A stretch of 64,000 nucleotides of DNA from Roseovarius salincola (GCF_026891095.1 NZ_JAPTNL010000002.1:62001-126000), one strand, 5' to 3'. Shown: positions 47,952 through 57,359, counted from the stretch's first letter. Translations and numbers: made by a program. Notes: generated from the sequence alone by a model not told the origin.

Positions 47952-48067
47952 TGCATAACCATTAAGCGGTTCGCGCCCACGGGCAAGGGGTAACGATGCG
48001 GCTGACTGCCCAAAAGCGGCATGATTTTGTTGATCCCGAATTGGAAACATGCTTCGGAAAAGCGTAT

Positions 48068-48084
48068 ACAGGTTTATAAACTGT
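48068..48084. promoter_or_regulatory. imperfect palindrome upstream of the type I secretion operon
   Basis: ACAG-G-TTTATAAA-CTGT has an eight-base palindromic core with four-base complementary ends and one unpaired G. It lies 68 bases upstream of the ABC transporter start, in an A/T-rich stretch; it may be an operator or a promoter. Confidence 0.35.
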
Positions 48085-48151
48085 TTCTGTTTTAACTGCG
48101 TTCAGTATCCGTGTTTTAGAAAAATGAAATAGCACAGGCGACGGGACAATT

Positions 48152-49891
48152 ATGTCAAGTGTCGAAAGGCCGGGAATTCAGGAATTGCGCGTCGCGCGCG
48201 GTAAGGGACGCGTACTGTTATTCTGGGCCTTCGTCTTCTCGATCTTCGTCAACCTCCTCATGCTGACCGGGCCGCTCTACATGCTGCAGGTCTATGATCG
48301 CGTGCTTGCCTCAAAATCGATCGAGACCCTCGTCGCACTGTCCCTTCTGGTGACGATGCTCTTTGCACTGATGGCGGTGCTGGATTATGCGCGTGGCCGC
48401 GTGATGGCTCGGATCGGAGCGCGGTTTCAAAGCGTGCTGGATGCGCGCCTTTTCGATGCGACGCTGCAACGCTCCAAGAACCCGCATGACCGCCCTGTCT
48501 GCAACGCCGCGCTTCGCGATCTGGACTCGCTTCAGAACTTGTTCGTCTCACCCGTGCTGCTGGCGATCATGGACATGCCCTGGACGCCGATCTTCATCGC
48601 CGCGATCTTTATCTTCCATCCGGTTTTGGGCTGGGTTTCGGTTGCCGGCGGGCTGATCATCGTGGTGCTGGCGCTGCTCAACCAGACCGTAACGGCACAT
48701 CGCGTGCGCATGTCGCAGATCGCGACACAGCGGGCGCATTCCTTTGCCGAACACGCGCAGGAGGCCAGCGAGGTTGCGTTGAGCCAAGGCCTCGGTGACA
48801 GCCTGCAAACCCGCTACAAGAGGCTGCGGAACCTGGCACTGAAACAGACCATGCGGGCCAATGACTGGACCGGTGTGTTCACCTCGCTCACCAAGGCATT
48901 CCGGCTGTTCCTGCAATCCGCGATCCTCGGCCTTGGCGCCTATTTCGTGATCCAGGGAGAGTTGACCCCCGGCTCGATGATCGCCGGTTCGATCCTTCTT
49001 GGTCGCGCGCTGGCCCCGGTTGAGCAGGCCATGGGCAACTGGCCCGTGTTTCAACGCGCCCGCGCGGGCTGGAAGACGCTTGAGAAATTCCTTGCCTCGG
49101 TGCCGTTCCAGGAAGAGCGCACCGAACTGCCGGTGCCCGAGGCGCGCCTGCGCGCGTCGGCCCTGACCATCGTGCCACCAAGGGCGAAGCGGCCCACGGT
49201 GCGCAACGTCAATTTCCTGCTCGAGCCGGGCCAGGCGCTTGGCGTGATCGGCAAAAGCGGCTCGGGCAAATCGACACTGGCGCGGGTGCTGTCCGGCTAC
49301 TGGCCACCGGCCGCGGGCGAGGTGCGTCTGGGCGGGGCGACCCTGGATCAATACGATCCCATGCATCTGGGCGCTCATATCGGCTATCTGCCCCAAACCG
49401 TCAGCCTGTTCGGCGGCACCATCGCCGAGAATATCCGGCGCATGACGCTGGAAACGGATGCCAAAGGCGTCGTGGCCGCGGCGAAACAGGCCAATGCGCA
49501 TGACATGATCATGCAATTGCCCAATGGCTATGACACCTATCTGGACGGTAACGAGAACATGCTGTCAGGCGGGCAACGACAGAGGATCGCCCTTGCCCGC
49601 GCGCTTTACGGCGAACCCGTGTTGCTGATCCTGGACGAACCCAACTCGATGCTGGATGCCGAAGGCTCGGACGCGCTGAACCAGACCGTGAAAAGCTTCA
49701 AGGAAAAGAACAAGTCGGTGATCGTGATGACTCACCGGCCCACCGCGATCGCCGAATGCGATCTGCTGATGGTATTGGACAAGGGCAACGTGCTGGCCTT
49801 TGGGCCGCGCGACGAGGTGCTTGAAAAGACCGTGATGGACCCGCGCAAGCCGCGCCTTGCCACGGCGACATCAAACAAGGTGGCGATGTGA
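48152..49891 (+). CDS. type I secretion system permease/ATPase (PrtD-like)
   Basis: A 579-residue fused ABC exporter: an N-terminal membrane domain with about six helices and a C-terminal ATPase. The ATPase has Walker [10 protein letters not shown], the signature LSGGQRQR, Walker [10 protein letters not shown] and an H-loop in VMTHRPTA. It lacks the C39 peptidase-like domain of HlyB and so resembles PrtD/AprD exporters of RTX proteins. The stop overlaps the HlyD gene (GTGA). Confidence 0.93.
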   Translation: MSSVERPGIQELRVARGKGRVLLFWAFVFSIFVNLLMLTGPLYMLQVYDRVLASKSIETLVALSLLVTMLFALMAVLDYARGRVMARIGARFQSVLDARLFDATLQRSKNPHDRPVCNAALRDLDSLQNLFVSPVLLAIMDMPWTPIFIAAIFIFHPVLGWVSVAGGLIIVVLALLNQTVTAHRVRMSQIATQRAHSFAEHAQEASEVALSQGLGDSLQTRYKRLRNLALKQTMRANDWTGVFTSLTKAFRLFLQSAILGLGAYFVIQGELTPGSMIAGSILLGRALAPVEQAMGNWPVFQRARAGWKTLEKFLASVPFQEERTELPVPEARLRASALTIVPPRAKRPTVRNVNFLLEPGQALGVIGKSGSGKSTLARVLSGYWPPAAGEVRLGGATLDQYDPMHLGAHIGYLPQTVSLFGGTIAENIRRMTLETDAKGVVAAAKQANAHDMIMQLPNGYDTYLDGNENMLSGGQRQRIALARALYGEPVLLILDEPNSMLDAEGSDALNQTVKSFKEKNKSVIVMTHRPTAIAECDLLMVLDKGNVLAFGPRDEVLEKTVMDPRKPRLATATSNKVAM

Positions 49892-51201
49892 GCGAGGCCT
49901 CCGAAGACAAGGACCCGAACTGGAGCGGCACCTTGCCGCTGATGGCGGGAATTCTCGCGCTGATCGCCTTGGTCGGTGGGCTTGGTTTCTGGGCAGTGCG
50001 CGCCGAATTGTCGGGGGCCGTCGTGGCACCGGGCCAGGTCACTGTTGAATCCAACCGGCAGGTTATCCAGCACCCCGAAGGCGGTGTCGTGGGTGAGATA
50101 CTGGTCAAAGACAGTGACCGGGTCGAAAAGGGCGATATCCTGATCCGGCTTGACGGGCGCCGCCAGCGCAATGAACTGAGCATTATCGAAGGCCAGCTGC
50201 GCGAATTGTCGGTACGCAAGTCGCGCCTTCAGACCGAACGCGATGATGCCGAGGTGATCTCGTTCGACCCCGATCTTGTGGCCGCCGCCAATGACGCGCC
50301 CATAATCGCCAATCTCATGCAAGGCGAGCGGACCCTGTTCCAGTCCCGCAAGGAATCACTAGAGCAGGAAATCAGCCTTTTGAACGAGCAGAACCGGCAG
50401 ATCGAGAACCGGATCGGTGGGCTGAAGGCGCAGCTTGATGCGCTTAACGAACAGGTGGCGCTGGTCGATACCGATCTTGTATCCGAACGCGAACTACTGA
50501 CCCAGAACCTGACTCGCGCCGCAAGGGTCAGTGACCTGATGCGTGAACTTGCCGGGTTGAAGGGACAGGTCGGACGGATCGAGGCGGAAATGGCGGAACT
50601 GCGTGGGCAGAAGGCAAGCAACGGCATTGCTCTTTTACAACTCAAGACGCAGCGCCGCGAGAATGCCGTCTCACGCCTGCGCGACCTGGAGTTCCGCGAG
50701 ATCGAGCTGATCGCGCGCCGCAACAGCCTGCACGAAACGATATCGCGGCTCGACATCCGCGCGCCGGTGGATGGTATCGTTTACGGACTTCAGGTCTTTG
50801 CGGTGCAATCGGTGGTGCAGGCCGCCGAGCCGCTGATGTATATCGTTCCGCAGGATCAGCCACTTGTGGTGTCGGCCCGCGTCGACACGATCAACATCGA
50901 CGAAGTCTATGCAGGCCAGGAGGCTTCGCTTCAGTTTTCGGCCTTCGATCAACGCAAGATCCCTGAGCTCAAGGGTCAGGTGCAGCGCATCTCGGCCGAT
51001 GCCTTGCAGGATCAGGCGACCGGCCAGCCCTATTATTCCGTCGAGATCCTGCCAAACAGCGACGAAATTGAAAAGCTGCAGGGTCACAGCCTGCTACCCG
51101 GGATGCCGGTGCAATCCTTCATCCAGACCGGCGCGCGCTCTCCGCTGGTTTACCTGATCGAGCCGATGGCAGGGTTTTTCAACCGGGCGTTCCGGGAATA
51201 G
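49888..51201 (+). CDS. HlyD family membrane fusion protein of a type I secretion system
   Basis: A 437-residue periplasmic adaptor with a single N-terminal membrane helix (about residues 14-35), the split lipoyl domain ([39 protein letters not shown] and [12 protein letters not shown]), and a long coiled-coil hairpin (about residues 85-270). The C-terminus [20 protein letters not shown] matches PrtE/HlyD. It starts with GTG overlapping the ABC gene stop, so both are equally translated. Confidence 0.93.
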   Translation: MSEASEDKDPNWSGTLPLMAGILALIALVGGLGFWAVRAELSGAVVAPGQVTVESNRQVIQHPEGGVVGEILVKDSDRVEKGDILIRLDGRRQRNELSIIEGQLRELSVRKSRLQTERDDAEVISFDPDLVAAANDAPIIANLMQGERTLFQSRKESLEQEISLLNEQNRQIENRIGGLKAQLDALNEQVALVDTDLVSERELLTQNLTRAARVSDLMRELAGLKGQVGRIEAEMAELRGQKASNGIALLQLKTQRRENAVSRLRDLEFREIELIARRNSLHETISRLDIRAPVDGIVYGLQVFAVQSVVQAAEPLMYIVPQDQPLVVSARVDTINIDEVYAGQEASLQFSAFDQRKIPELKGQVQRISADALQDQATGQPYYSVEILPNSDEIEKLQGHSLLPGMPVQSFIQTGARSPLVYLIEPMAGFFNRAFRE

Positions 51202-51316
51202 GCTTGCCGTGGCGTGACGCAAAAGCGCAACACTCGAACCGAACATGTCACTGATCCCCGCGGCTCTGGAAAATTTGACCGGATTCTGCTAGGATTTCCG
51301 GATGGGCCAATAATGA

Positions 51317-51332
51317 CACATGAAAACATGTG
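51317..51332. promoter_or_regulatory. perfect palindrome upstream of the outer-membrane factor gene
   Basis: CACATG-AAAA-CATGTG lies 40 bases upstream of the outer-membrane factor start, in the 171-base gap after the HlyD gene. It suggests separate control of this gene. Confidence 0.4.
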
Positions 51333-51372
51333 CGGATAAGGGGCCCGAGAGGCAGAGAACGAGCATATTTCA

Positions 51373-52776
51373 ATGCGTATTTTTCTATACGTTTGCGCGG
51401 GGCTGTTTTTGTCGGCCTGCACGGTCGGCCCGCTCTACAAGCATCCGGAAATGGAGCTGCCCGACCGCTATTCGCTGTTGGCCCCGGTCAGCAAGGCCAG
51501 CAGCAGCGATCTCTATTGGTGGCGCGATTTCAGTGATCCCGTTCTCAATCAGCTGGTCGGCGCGGGCATGCAGGGCAACCTGAGCGTCGCCGAGGCGCGC
51601 GAACGGGTTGGGGAAGCCGAGGCATTGCTGCGGCGCGACAGCGTCACCCCGACTGGTGACGGCTCGCTCACGGGGCGCGGAAATACCAATGGCGCGAATA
51701 CGGGTTCGGCCGAACTGGAGGCCGAGATCGGCCTGGCAGGGCGAACTCAATGGGCCAGTCGCGCGGCACGCCAGCGTCTTGAAGCCGCCCGGCTGGGCGA
51801 GGGCGAAGCCCGCCGCCTGCTGTTGTCGGAGCTTAGCAAGACCTATGTGCAAATGCGCTTTTTGCAGCGCAGCTACGAAACCCGCCAGCAGGATCTGGCT
51901 TCGCGGCGACGTACCCTGCGCGATCTTCAAACCCAGCTTGACGCCGGCGCCGCAACACAGCTTGACGTATTGCGGGCGCGCGCGCTGATATCGGAAACGC
52001 AGGCCGAAATGCCAGGCACCGAGGCCGAGATCATTCGGCAGCGCAATCGTATCTCGACGCTTCTGGGCCAGCCGGTCGGGCAACTAGGCATCGACCTTGG
52101 CTACAAGGGGCAGCAGCCGCGCCCGATTGGTGGCGCAGAGACCGGTGTCCCGGCGGATCTGCTGCGCGCCCGGCCCGACATCCGCGTCGCCGAGCGGCGC
52201 TATGCCGCCGCAGTCTCGGATATGGGCGTGGCTCAAGCCTCCCGCTATCCCAGCCTGACTCTGAGCGGGCTGGTCACGGCACCGCTCAAAAGCGGGTCCT
52301 GGAACGAGAGCCTTGTCGCCGGTCTGACAGTGCCGGTCTTCTCGCAGCCAGCGCTTGCGGCCTCGGAGGATGCCGCCGAGTCGCGCGCACAGCAAGCCTA
52401 TCTGCAATGGCGCAAGGCTGTTCTGGGCGCGGTGGAAGAGGTCGAGAACGCTTTGGCCGCTCTGAAGGCGGCCAGACAATCGGTCGGTTCCGCCCGCGAA
52501 CTCGTCAACCTCAACGAACGGTCCCTGAACCTGTCTCGGCGCCTGATCGTGGAGGGTGGCGACGCCACGGTCCTCGACGTGATCGACCGCGAACGCTCAC
52601 TGTCATCAGCCCGCTTCACCCTGGCGCGCACGCTGCGGGATCTGGCACTGGCCTATATTGATCTGCGCGTCGCGCTCGGCATGGGACACGACGTGGTCGT
52701 CGACGATTCAGGCCTTGTCACCCGCGCCGATGTCGCAAACGCAGCCGCTGGGCTGACCGCGCCCGCCACGGAATAG
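51373..52776 (+). CDS. NodT/TolC-family outer-membrane efflux lipoprotein
   Basis: A 467-residue outer-membrane factor with lipobox FLSAC (Cys16) and the NodT-type start CTVGPLYKHPEMELPDRY. Two TolC-like halves of coiled-coil helices follow, with RARALISETQAEMPG in the first, and NALAALKAARQSVGSARELV in the second. It would form the tunnel for the ABC/HlyD pair upstream. NodT lipoproteins usually partner RND pumps, so its pairing with a type I secretion apparatus is inferred from the 171-base spacing only. Confidence 0.9.
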   Translation: MRIFLYVCAGLFLSACTVGPLYKHPEMELPDRYSLLAPVSKASSSDLYWWRDFSDPVLNQLVGAGMQGNLSVAEARERVGEAEALLRRDSVTPTGDGSLTGRGNTNGANTGSAELEAEIGLAGRTQWASRAARQRLEAARLGEGEARRLLLSELSKTYVQMRFLQRSYETRQQDLASRRRTLRDLQTQLDAGAATQLDVLRARALISETQAEMPGTEAEIIRQRNRISTLLGQPVGQLGIDLGYKGQQPRPIGGAETGVPADLLRARPDIRVAERRYAAAVSDMGVAQASRYPSLTLSGLVTAPLKSGSWNESLVAGLTVPVFSQPALAASEDAAESRAQQAYLQWRKAVLGAVEEVENALAALKAARQSVGSARELVNLNERSLNLSRRLIVEGGDATVLDVIDRERSLSSARFTLARTLRDLALAYIDLRVALGMGHDVVVDDSGLVTRADVANAAAGLTAPATE

Positions 52777-52793
52777 ATCAGGCGAGGTGGTCG

Positions 52794-53456
52794 CTACGCG
52801 CGTCGGCCACCTCCGCGCGAGGACATTGGCAGCGCGATCACGGCGCCAGCCAGGAAACCGCCCAGGTGGGTCTCCCAAGCGACCGCACCATCGGTTCCGA
52901 CATACATCAGGATATTGAGCACCGTCAGAATTCCCAGCGGCCAAGCGATCGTCGCTGCTGCCCGCATGAACCCGGGACGCCGGCGAATGGTAAAAAGGCT
53001 GTTCCAGACGATCAGTGCACCGGCCAGCCCGAAAAGCGCGCCCGACGCACCCACCATGGGGCGAAACCCGCTTGACGCAAGCAGAGCAAAGACAGCACCA
53101 CCCAGAATGCTGGCACCAGCGTAGATCACCAGGAAACGCCGCTGTCCGACTTGGGCGATCACTGCGCCGCCAAGAGATACGAGCGTGATCATGTTGACAA
53201 GCAGATGCACCAGCCCACCATGCAGGAACGCATATGACATGAACATAAGCCAAGGCTGTGCGCCGAAGTTTGGTCGCCATCCCGACAGAAGGCCGGGCCA
53301 GAACGCGCCGAACTGGTAGGCCAGCGCACGCCAGCGCGGCTCGCCCCACAGACCGTGATCCGCCCCCTGCAGCGCCAGCTCGACACAGACGCAAGGCAGG
53401 ATCAGCAGCACAAGCGCCAATGGCCAGCGGCCCATATGGGACAGGATGCGCATCAT
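52794..53456 (-). CDS. rhomboid-family intramembrane serine protease
   Basis: A 220-residue membrane protein of the rhomboid family with about six helices. The active-site Ser138 is in GASGALFG, His197 in WETHLGGF, and the HGGLVHLLVNM motif (His79, His84, Asn88) supplies the oxyanion hole. It cleaves transmembrane substrates in the inner membrane; the substrate is unknown. It is convergent with the outer-membrane factor, and lies 84 bases downstream of the beta-barrel gene on the same strand. Nothing shows that it belongs to the polysaccharide system. Confidence 0.92.
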   Translation of the reverse strand: MMRILSHMGRWPLALVLLILPCVCVELALQGADHGLWGEPRWRALAYQFGAFWPGLLSGWRPNFGAQPWLMFMSYAFLHGGLVHLLVNMITLVSLGGAVIAQVGQRRFLVIYAGASILGGAVFALLASSGFRPMVGASGALFGLAGALIVWNSLFTIRRRPGFMRAAATIAWPLGILTVLNILMYVGTDGAVAWETHLGGFLAGAVIALPMSSRGGGRRA

Positions 53457-53540
53457 ACCAACCGATAATCAGGTCGCGTCGGCGATGGCAAGTCGCGGCG
53501 CTTCATTGCCGCTGTGTCCGGCTGGCGCAGATGGGGCGTA

Positions 53541-54935
53541 TCACCGGAACAGGGTGAAGTCGCGCCCGATGCGCACAAAGACAGACGTCGAGTCCGAAGT
53601 GCCGATAAGGTCCTCGTCGCGAACGCGATAGGCGACTCCGGTCCTGAGCGACCAATCGGGCGTCAGTGCATAATTGTAGCTGGCGGTCAGATCCGTGCGC
53701 CGGGTGTCGTTCGACGTCGCCTCGTCTTCCGAGAGGCCAAAGGACGCATCAAAGCCGAGGCTTGAAACGGCATTGATATCATACACATAGCCAAAATTCG
53801 CCGTGGTGGTGATTCGCTCATCGTCATCTTCATTGACGGATACATCGCGGGTCGCACTTAAGGTGATACGACCGGTGGGCAGATCACGTTGCCAGTTGAT
53901 TCCACCGATCAGCTTGGGATCCCCGCTTTCCTTTTGCGTCGCGCCGATATTGAAGCTCAGCGCACCAAGGGGCAGATCCAACGCGCGGCCAACGCGAACG
54001 AACTGGCGGGCGCCGCTCTGATCGCGTGTGACCCGGTAGGACGTGTTGAGAGAACCGTTCGGCATTTCCAGGTCATAGACAACACGACCGATCAGGCCGT
54101 CTTCCTTGTCGGTGATGCCGAATTCTTCCTCGTCAGTCTCGCTATATCCGATCGCGGCCTCGAGTGTGGCACGCTCCGAAAGTTGCTGCAGGATGCCGAC
54201 TTCGAGGGCATTGGTATCACGCTCTGTATCTGCGATGTCGTCGGCTTCATAATGGCTGAAATCATAGCCGACAAAAGCTGTCGAGACCGGCGAAAGGCGC
54301 AACCGGGATTCGATCCCGTAAGCGTAACGGAACGAGTCGTCATTGGTGGCCCCGGCGCCATCCGAATATGTGACCCCGCCAACGCTGGCGTCAAAGACGA
54401 AACCCACGGGCGCGTCGATTCCGGTCTCAACCTGCGTGCTGAAACTGTAGTTCTGCCGCGTCCCGGTATTGCGCTGATCCTCGAAATTCGTAGGCAGCAC
54501 GATCTGGCCGGTTTCATCGGCAAAACTTGAAAGGGGCTCGAAGAACGCTGCGTCGGTTTCCCTGTAGTCGCCCGATACCGACAGACGCGAATTGGCGCCC
54601 TCGCGCGAATAGGACAGGTTCGCACTGGGCTCGACGAACCCGCTGCTGATATCGCTATTGCTTGGAATCTCTCCGAACCGCAGCTTTCCCGCGATGCCGA
54701 AGGCAAGCGTCTGGGTGCTGGTTTCCGACAGAAGACCCAGCGACAGGGTGGTCGTCGACAGCGCGGTCGTCCCCTCCTCGGGGTTCTCGAGCGCCAGGTT
54801 ATCGCCGGCCTCGATTTCCTGATCGACGCCCAATATCACGCGCATCCCAGTCGCTGCATCCTGCGCGACCGCAGGCACAACGGCACAGGCGAGTCCGCCT
54901 GAGACCACGGCCTGGACTAATCTCGTTTTTTTCAA
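53541..54935 (-). CDS. outer-membrane beta-barrel protein of an exopolysaccharide locus
   Basis: A protein of about 464 residues with a signal peptide (KKTRLVQAVVSGGLACAVV, cleaved near AVAQDA) and long runs of alternating polar/hydrophobic strands ending in Phe/Arg (RIGRDFTLFR), the C-terminal signature of outer-membrane barrels. It resembles the putative beta-barrel porin-2 type found in exosortase/polysaccharide loci. The start is uncertain: TTG at 54935 has GAGGGGG upstream and a good signal peptide; ATG at 54965 overlaps the export-gene stop. It follows the Wza-like gene and may be the outer-membrane exit channel. Confidence 0.8.
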   Translation of the reverse strand: MKKTRLVQAVVSGGLACAVVPAVAQDAATGMRVILGVDQEIEAGDNLALENPEEGTTALSTTTLSLGLLSETSTQTLAFGIAGKLRFGEIPSNSDISSGFVEPSANLSYSREGANSRLSVSGDYRETDAAFFEPLSSFADETGQIVLPTNFEDQRNTGTRQNYSFSTQVETGIDAPVGFVFDASVGGVTYSDGAGATNDDSFRYAYGIESRLRLSPVSTAFVGYDFSHYEADDIADTERDTNALEVGILQQLSERATLEAAIGYSETDEEEFGITDKEDGLIGRVVYDLEMPNGSLNTSYRVTRDQSGARQFVRVGRALDLPLGALSFNIGATQKESGDPKLIGGINWQRDLPTGRITLSATRDVSVNEDDDERITTTANFGYVYDINAVSSLGFDASFGLSEDEATSNDTRRTDLTASYNYALTPDWSLRTGVAYRVRDEDLIGTSDSTSVFVRIGRDFTLFR

Positions 54936-54957
54936 CACTGCCCCCTCGAAAACAGGG

Positions 54958-55572
54958 TTATTCAAAGAGTCGTCTTTGCGGCACGATGATCACGTCGCCC
55001 GAAGCGAGGACAGTCGTGCCGATGCTGGTCTTGCCTTGAAGAATTGCGTCATAGTTGACGTTGTAAATCCGCTCGGCACGCGACTTGTCCGTGCGGCGCA
55101 GTTGAATGCGTTTTGTTGCGGCGAATTTCGAGAACCCGCCAACCGCCGCCAGTGCCTGCAACAGGGTTGTGCCCTGCTCCAGCTTGACAGCGCCGGGGCT
55201 GGCAACTTCGCCCAGAACGTAGATCGTGTCTGTCGGCGGGGCCGCGGCAGCGCTCGATGCCTTGGGTGCCGCAAGACTGCTCAGGGTCACGAACACCGTC
55301 GGGTCGGCCGCGAAGTTCGGAGCCAGCTTGCTGCTGACTTCGCTGCGGACCTGCTCGATCGTGCGACCGCCTGCCGTGACGGTTCCGGCCATCGGAAGCG
55401 AGATGCGGCCATCGGGCAGCACAAGGGTATCCCGGTTGATGCTTGAATCCTCAAGTACCTCGACGCGCACGACATCGCCCGGCTTGATCCGGTAGCTGTC
55501 CTGAGCGTTTGCGGTAAGGCTCATCAGCGGTGCCATGAGCAGAGCGGCGAATAGGGTGATAATACGTTTCAT
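54958..55572 (-). CDS. Wza-like polysaccharide biosynthesis/export protein
   Basis: A 204-residue exported protein with a cleavable signal peptide (about 1-23, ending NAQDS), the poly-export domain (YRIKPGDVVRVEVLEDSSINRD, PDGRISLPMAG, GRTIEQVRSEV) and one SLBB-like domain (YVLGEVASPGAVKLEQGTTLLQALAAVGG). It has no lipobox, and it is much shorter than E. coli Wza, as in the exosortase-associated export proteins. It is probably co-transcribed with the downstream beta-barrel. Polymerised glycan would pass from here to the barrel. Confidence 0.9.
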   Translation of the reverse strand: MKRIITLFAALLMAPLMSLTANAQDSYRIKPGDVVRVEVLEDSSINRDTLVLPDGRISLPMAGTVTAGGRTIEQVRSEVSSKLAPNFAADPTVFVTLSSLAAPKASSAAAAPPTDTIYVLGEVASPGAVKLEQGTTLLQALAAVGGFSKFAATKRIQLRRTDKSRAERIYNVNYDAILQGKTSIGTTVLASGDVIIVPQRRLFE

Positions 55573-55886
55573 GCCGGACTCTCGAATTTGATGACGTTTA
55601 ATTAGCTTTATTGAAAACTACGCGTCAAAAGCTGGTTTCGGAAGGGAATTCTCGGATTCTGCCGAGAAATCAAGCAAACGGTACGCAAGCCGTGCCACCA
55701 ATGCAACAAGCTGCACCCGTGGTCTCTATGTTGCCACAATTGAGGCGGGTTAACGGAAGGTTGATCTTTTTTGTGCCCCTTTTCGGCCAAAGATCGGTAA
55801 GATTCGTGTGTGCATACTCAGGATGACGCGTCAGATCGCGACGCGCGAAGAACAGATTGCAACCGAACCGCAAGGAACCCGCATTG
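55573..55886. other. divergent regulatory region in the polysaccharide locus
   Basis: This 314-base gap separates the Wza-like gene from a small membrane protein gene. It holds a perfect inverted repeat TTCTCGG-N6-CCGAGAA (55649-55668). A TTAA-N7-TTGA pair at 55750-55764 is close to the CtrA consensus. No credible gene is seen, only short frames. Confidence 0.5.
55649..55668. promoter_or_regulatory. 20-bp inverted repeat upstream of the Wza-like gene
   Basis: Perfect seven-base arms TTCTCGG and CCGAGAA with a six-base spacer, 77 bases before the Wza-like start. It is a plausible operator. Confidence 0.4.
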
Positions 55887-56111
55887 ATGCTCGCCTTCAT
55901 CCTGATAGCAGCAGCCACCGGAATGCTCGCGTCGATCGCGGCATTGCTCGCAGGGTCGTCGGTCTGGGCCGCGCTGGCGCTCTATGTCGGTGCCGGGGTG
56001 GGCGCGCTGCTTCTGGTGCTGCTGCGGGCCTTGATCTGCGATATGCTGCAGGAGGCTGGGTTGGCCGGCAAGGATGCAGGCACAAAGCCCAAGACGAACC
56101 ACAGCGTTTGA
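55887..56111 (+). CDS. small two-helix membrane protein
   Basis: A 74-residue protein with two predicted transmembrane segments (about residues 2-24 and 27-49) and a hydrophilic Lys/Gly/Thr-rich tail. I do not recognise a family. The ATG at 55887 has AAGGA ten bases upstream; the frame is open from 55857. It is alone between the divergent Wza-like gene and the VPLPA-CTERM gene, so a role in the polysaccharide/exosortase system is only suggested by position. Confidence 0.5.
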   Translation: MLAFILIAAATGMLASIAALLAGSSVWAALALYVGAGVGALLLVLLRALICDMLQEAGLAGKDAGTKPKTNHSV

Positions 56112-56458
56112 TCCCAATCTCCAAGCTGACAGAAAGACACGCACGACCTTGATTTGCGAATCATGCTCGTTTTCGTGACACGCATGCCGTTTTACGTATG
56201 TTTGCGCGGTGCACATTTCTCGTTTCTTGAAGCAAATGTCACCTGACAGGAAACAATACGAGGTGATCACGCCGGACTTCGAGAGCGCTGGTCATTCCAC
56301 TTGTTTGATTTCGCGCCAGAAGGTCGGGGATTCATGAATGTGGCGATTAGAAGGCTTTTTTTTGAACGCCATTTGGTGTAAATTTGAAGTCGGAACTGGG
56401 GTTTCGGAAAACCCGTTGGGGGGAGTTCGTTGCCAGTTTATGTATATAGGAGATTGAA
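56112..56458. other. upstream region of the VPLPA-CTERM gene
   Basis: These 347 non-coding bases have lower GC than the genes around them. They include a hairpin GGGTTT-CGGA-AAACCC (56399-56414) in the probable leader, a T-rich run near 56357, and the 12-mer TGAATGTGGCGA (at about 56335), which recurs upstream of the ATPase gene. Confidence 0.5.
56399..56414 (+). promoter_or_regulatory. leader hairpin before the VPLPA-CTERM gene
   Basis: A perfect six-base stem GGGTTT / AAACCC with a CGGA loop lies 45 bases before the start codon, likely within the mRNA leader. The ribosome binding site AGGAG follows. Confidence 0.4.
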
Positions 56459-57109
56459 ATGAAATTTAGAGTTGCAATTAGCGCAGCTATCGCATCGGTC
56501 ATGATGGTTTCGGCCGCTGCAGCTGCATCGTTGTCGATTAGCGGTGGTACGTCGTTCGTACTTGGATCCGATGAACTGCATGATCCGAATTATGGGGATC
56601 CAACCATCGCGCCCAGCGTCGGAAACGGAGATTCCGTTCTGGCATTCGGCGACGGCTTCACGGATTTCGACGGAAGCAACGGCCTCAAGTTGAGTGATAA
56701 TTCCATCATCCAGGTCACTTTCCTGGGCAAGGAAGCGAACGCAACCAACGTCGCCATGAACTACGGCACGGGTTCGATTACCAACAATGATCTCGCCGGC
56801 AGCTTCTTCCGCACGAATGATGATCCTGACTGGGTCGAACTGGTCTTTGAAACCTTCGACCGGGACGGAGACAGCCTGGGCACGATCGAGAACAACACCG
56901 CAGGTCAGACCTACGACGGCCTTTCGATGGCATTCTACCAGGAGAATTCCAAGAACGTCATCGCCTTCTTCGGCGACGGTCGGGGCGACACGGATTTCGA
57001 CGACATGGTCGTTCGGATCTCGATCGTTCCGCTGCCGGCAGGTGGTGTTCTTCTGCTGACCGCTCTTGGTGGGCTCGCCGTCGCGCGCCGCAAGAAGAAA
57101 GCGGCCTGA
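56459..57109 (+). CDS. VPLPA-CTERM sorting-domain surface protein
   Basis: A 216-residue secreted protein with a signal peptide (about 1-23, ending SAAAAASL), a beta-rich Asp/Asn/Gly-rich domain, and a C-terminal sorting signal from residue 190: VPLPAGGVLLLTALGGLAVA followed by the basic tail RRKKKAA. That signal (motif, helix, Arg/Lys cluster) defines VPLPA-CTERM proteins, predicted substrates of an exosortase in Rhodobacterales. FFGDGRGDTDFDDMVVRI just before it is typical of such cargoes. No exosortase is present in the window. It is followed by a strong terminator and is a single-gene unit. Confidence 0.88.
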   Translation: MKFRVAISAAIASVMMVSAAAAASLSISGGTSFVLGSDELHDPNYGDPTIAPSVGNGDSVLAFGDGFTDFDGSNGLKLSDNSIIQVTFLGKEANATNVAMNYGTGSITNNDLAGSFFRTNDDPDWVELVFETFDRDGDSLGTIENNTAGQTYDGLSMAFYQENSKNVIAFFGDGRGDTDFDDMVVRISIVPLPAGGVLLLTALGGLAVARRKKKAA

Positions 57110-57140
57110 ACCGGAAACCAACGGTTCGAGTGAACGCATT

Positions 57141-57169
57141 GGGGGGCCTTTCGGCCCCCCATTCTTTTT
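57141..57169 (+). terminator. Rho-independent terminator of the VPLPA-CTERM gene
   Basis: Eight-base stem GGGGGGCC / GGCCCCCC with a four-base loop, followed by ATTCTTTTT. Confidence 0.92.
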
Positions 57170-57359
57170 GTCCTTGATAAGCCTGCCCAATAAGAGAAGC
57201 ACCATCCGGGTCCGTCGTCCCAAGTAAGATACGCAACGGGCCTGCGCTTTACGCGGGCAGCCGGCATTCCGGAAACAGCGATATGCATCAATCGACGCCT
57301 TGGATCAGGTCAATCACAAGGCGCACGCGTGAGCCGGTAAGGACCGTCTTGAATGCGCC

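Noticed and set aside
55680..55705. Sigma-54-like TGGCAC-N3-TTGC on the minus strand upstream of the Wza-like gene
   Set aside because: The GG and GC elements are eight bases apart where ten are required, so sigma-54 would not recognise it.
55611..55826. 71-codon plus-strand frame upstream of the small membrane protein
   Set aside because: Poor start context and it spans the inverted repeat at 55649-55668; no family resemblance.
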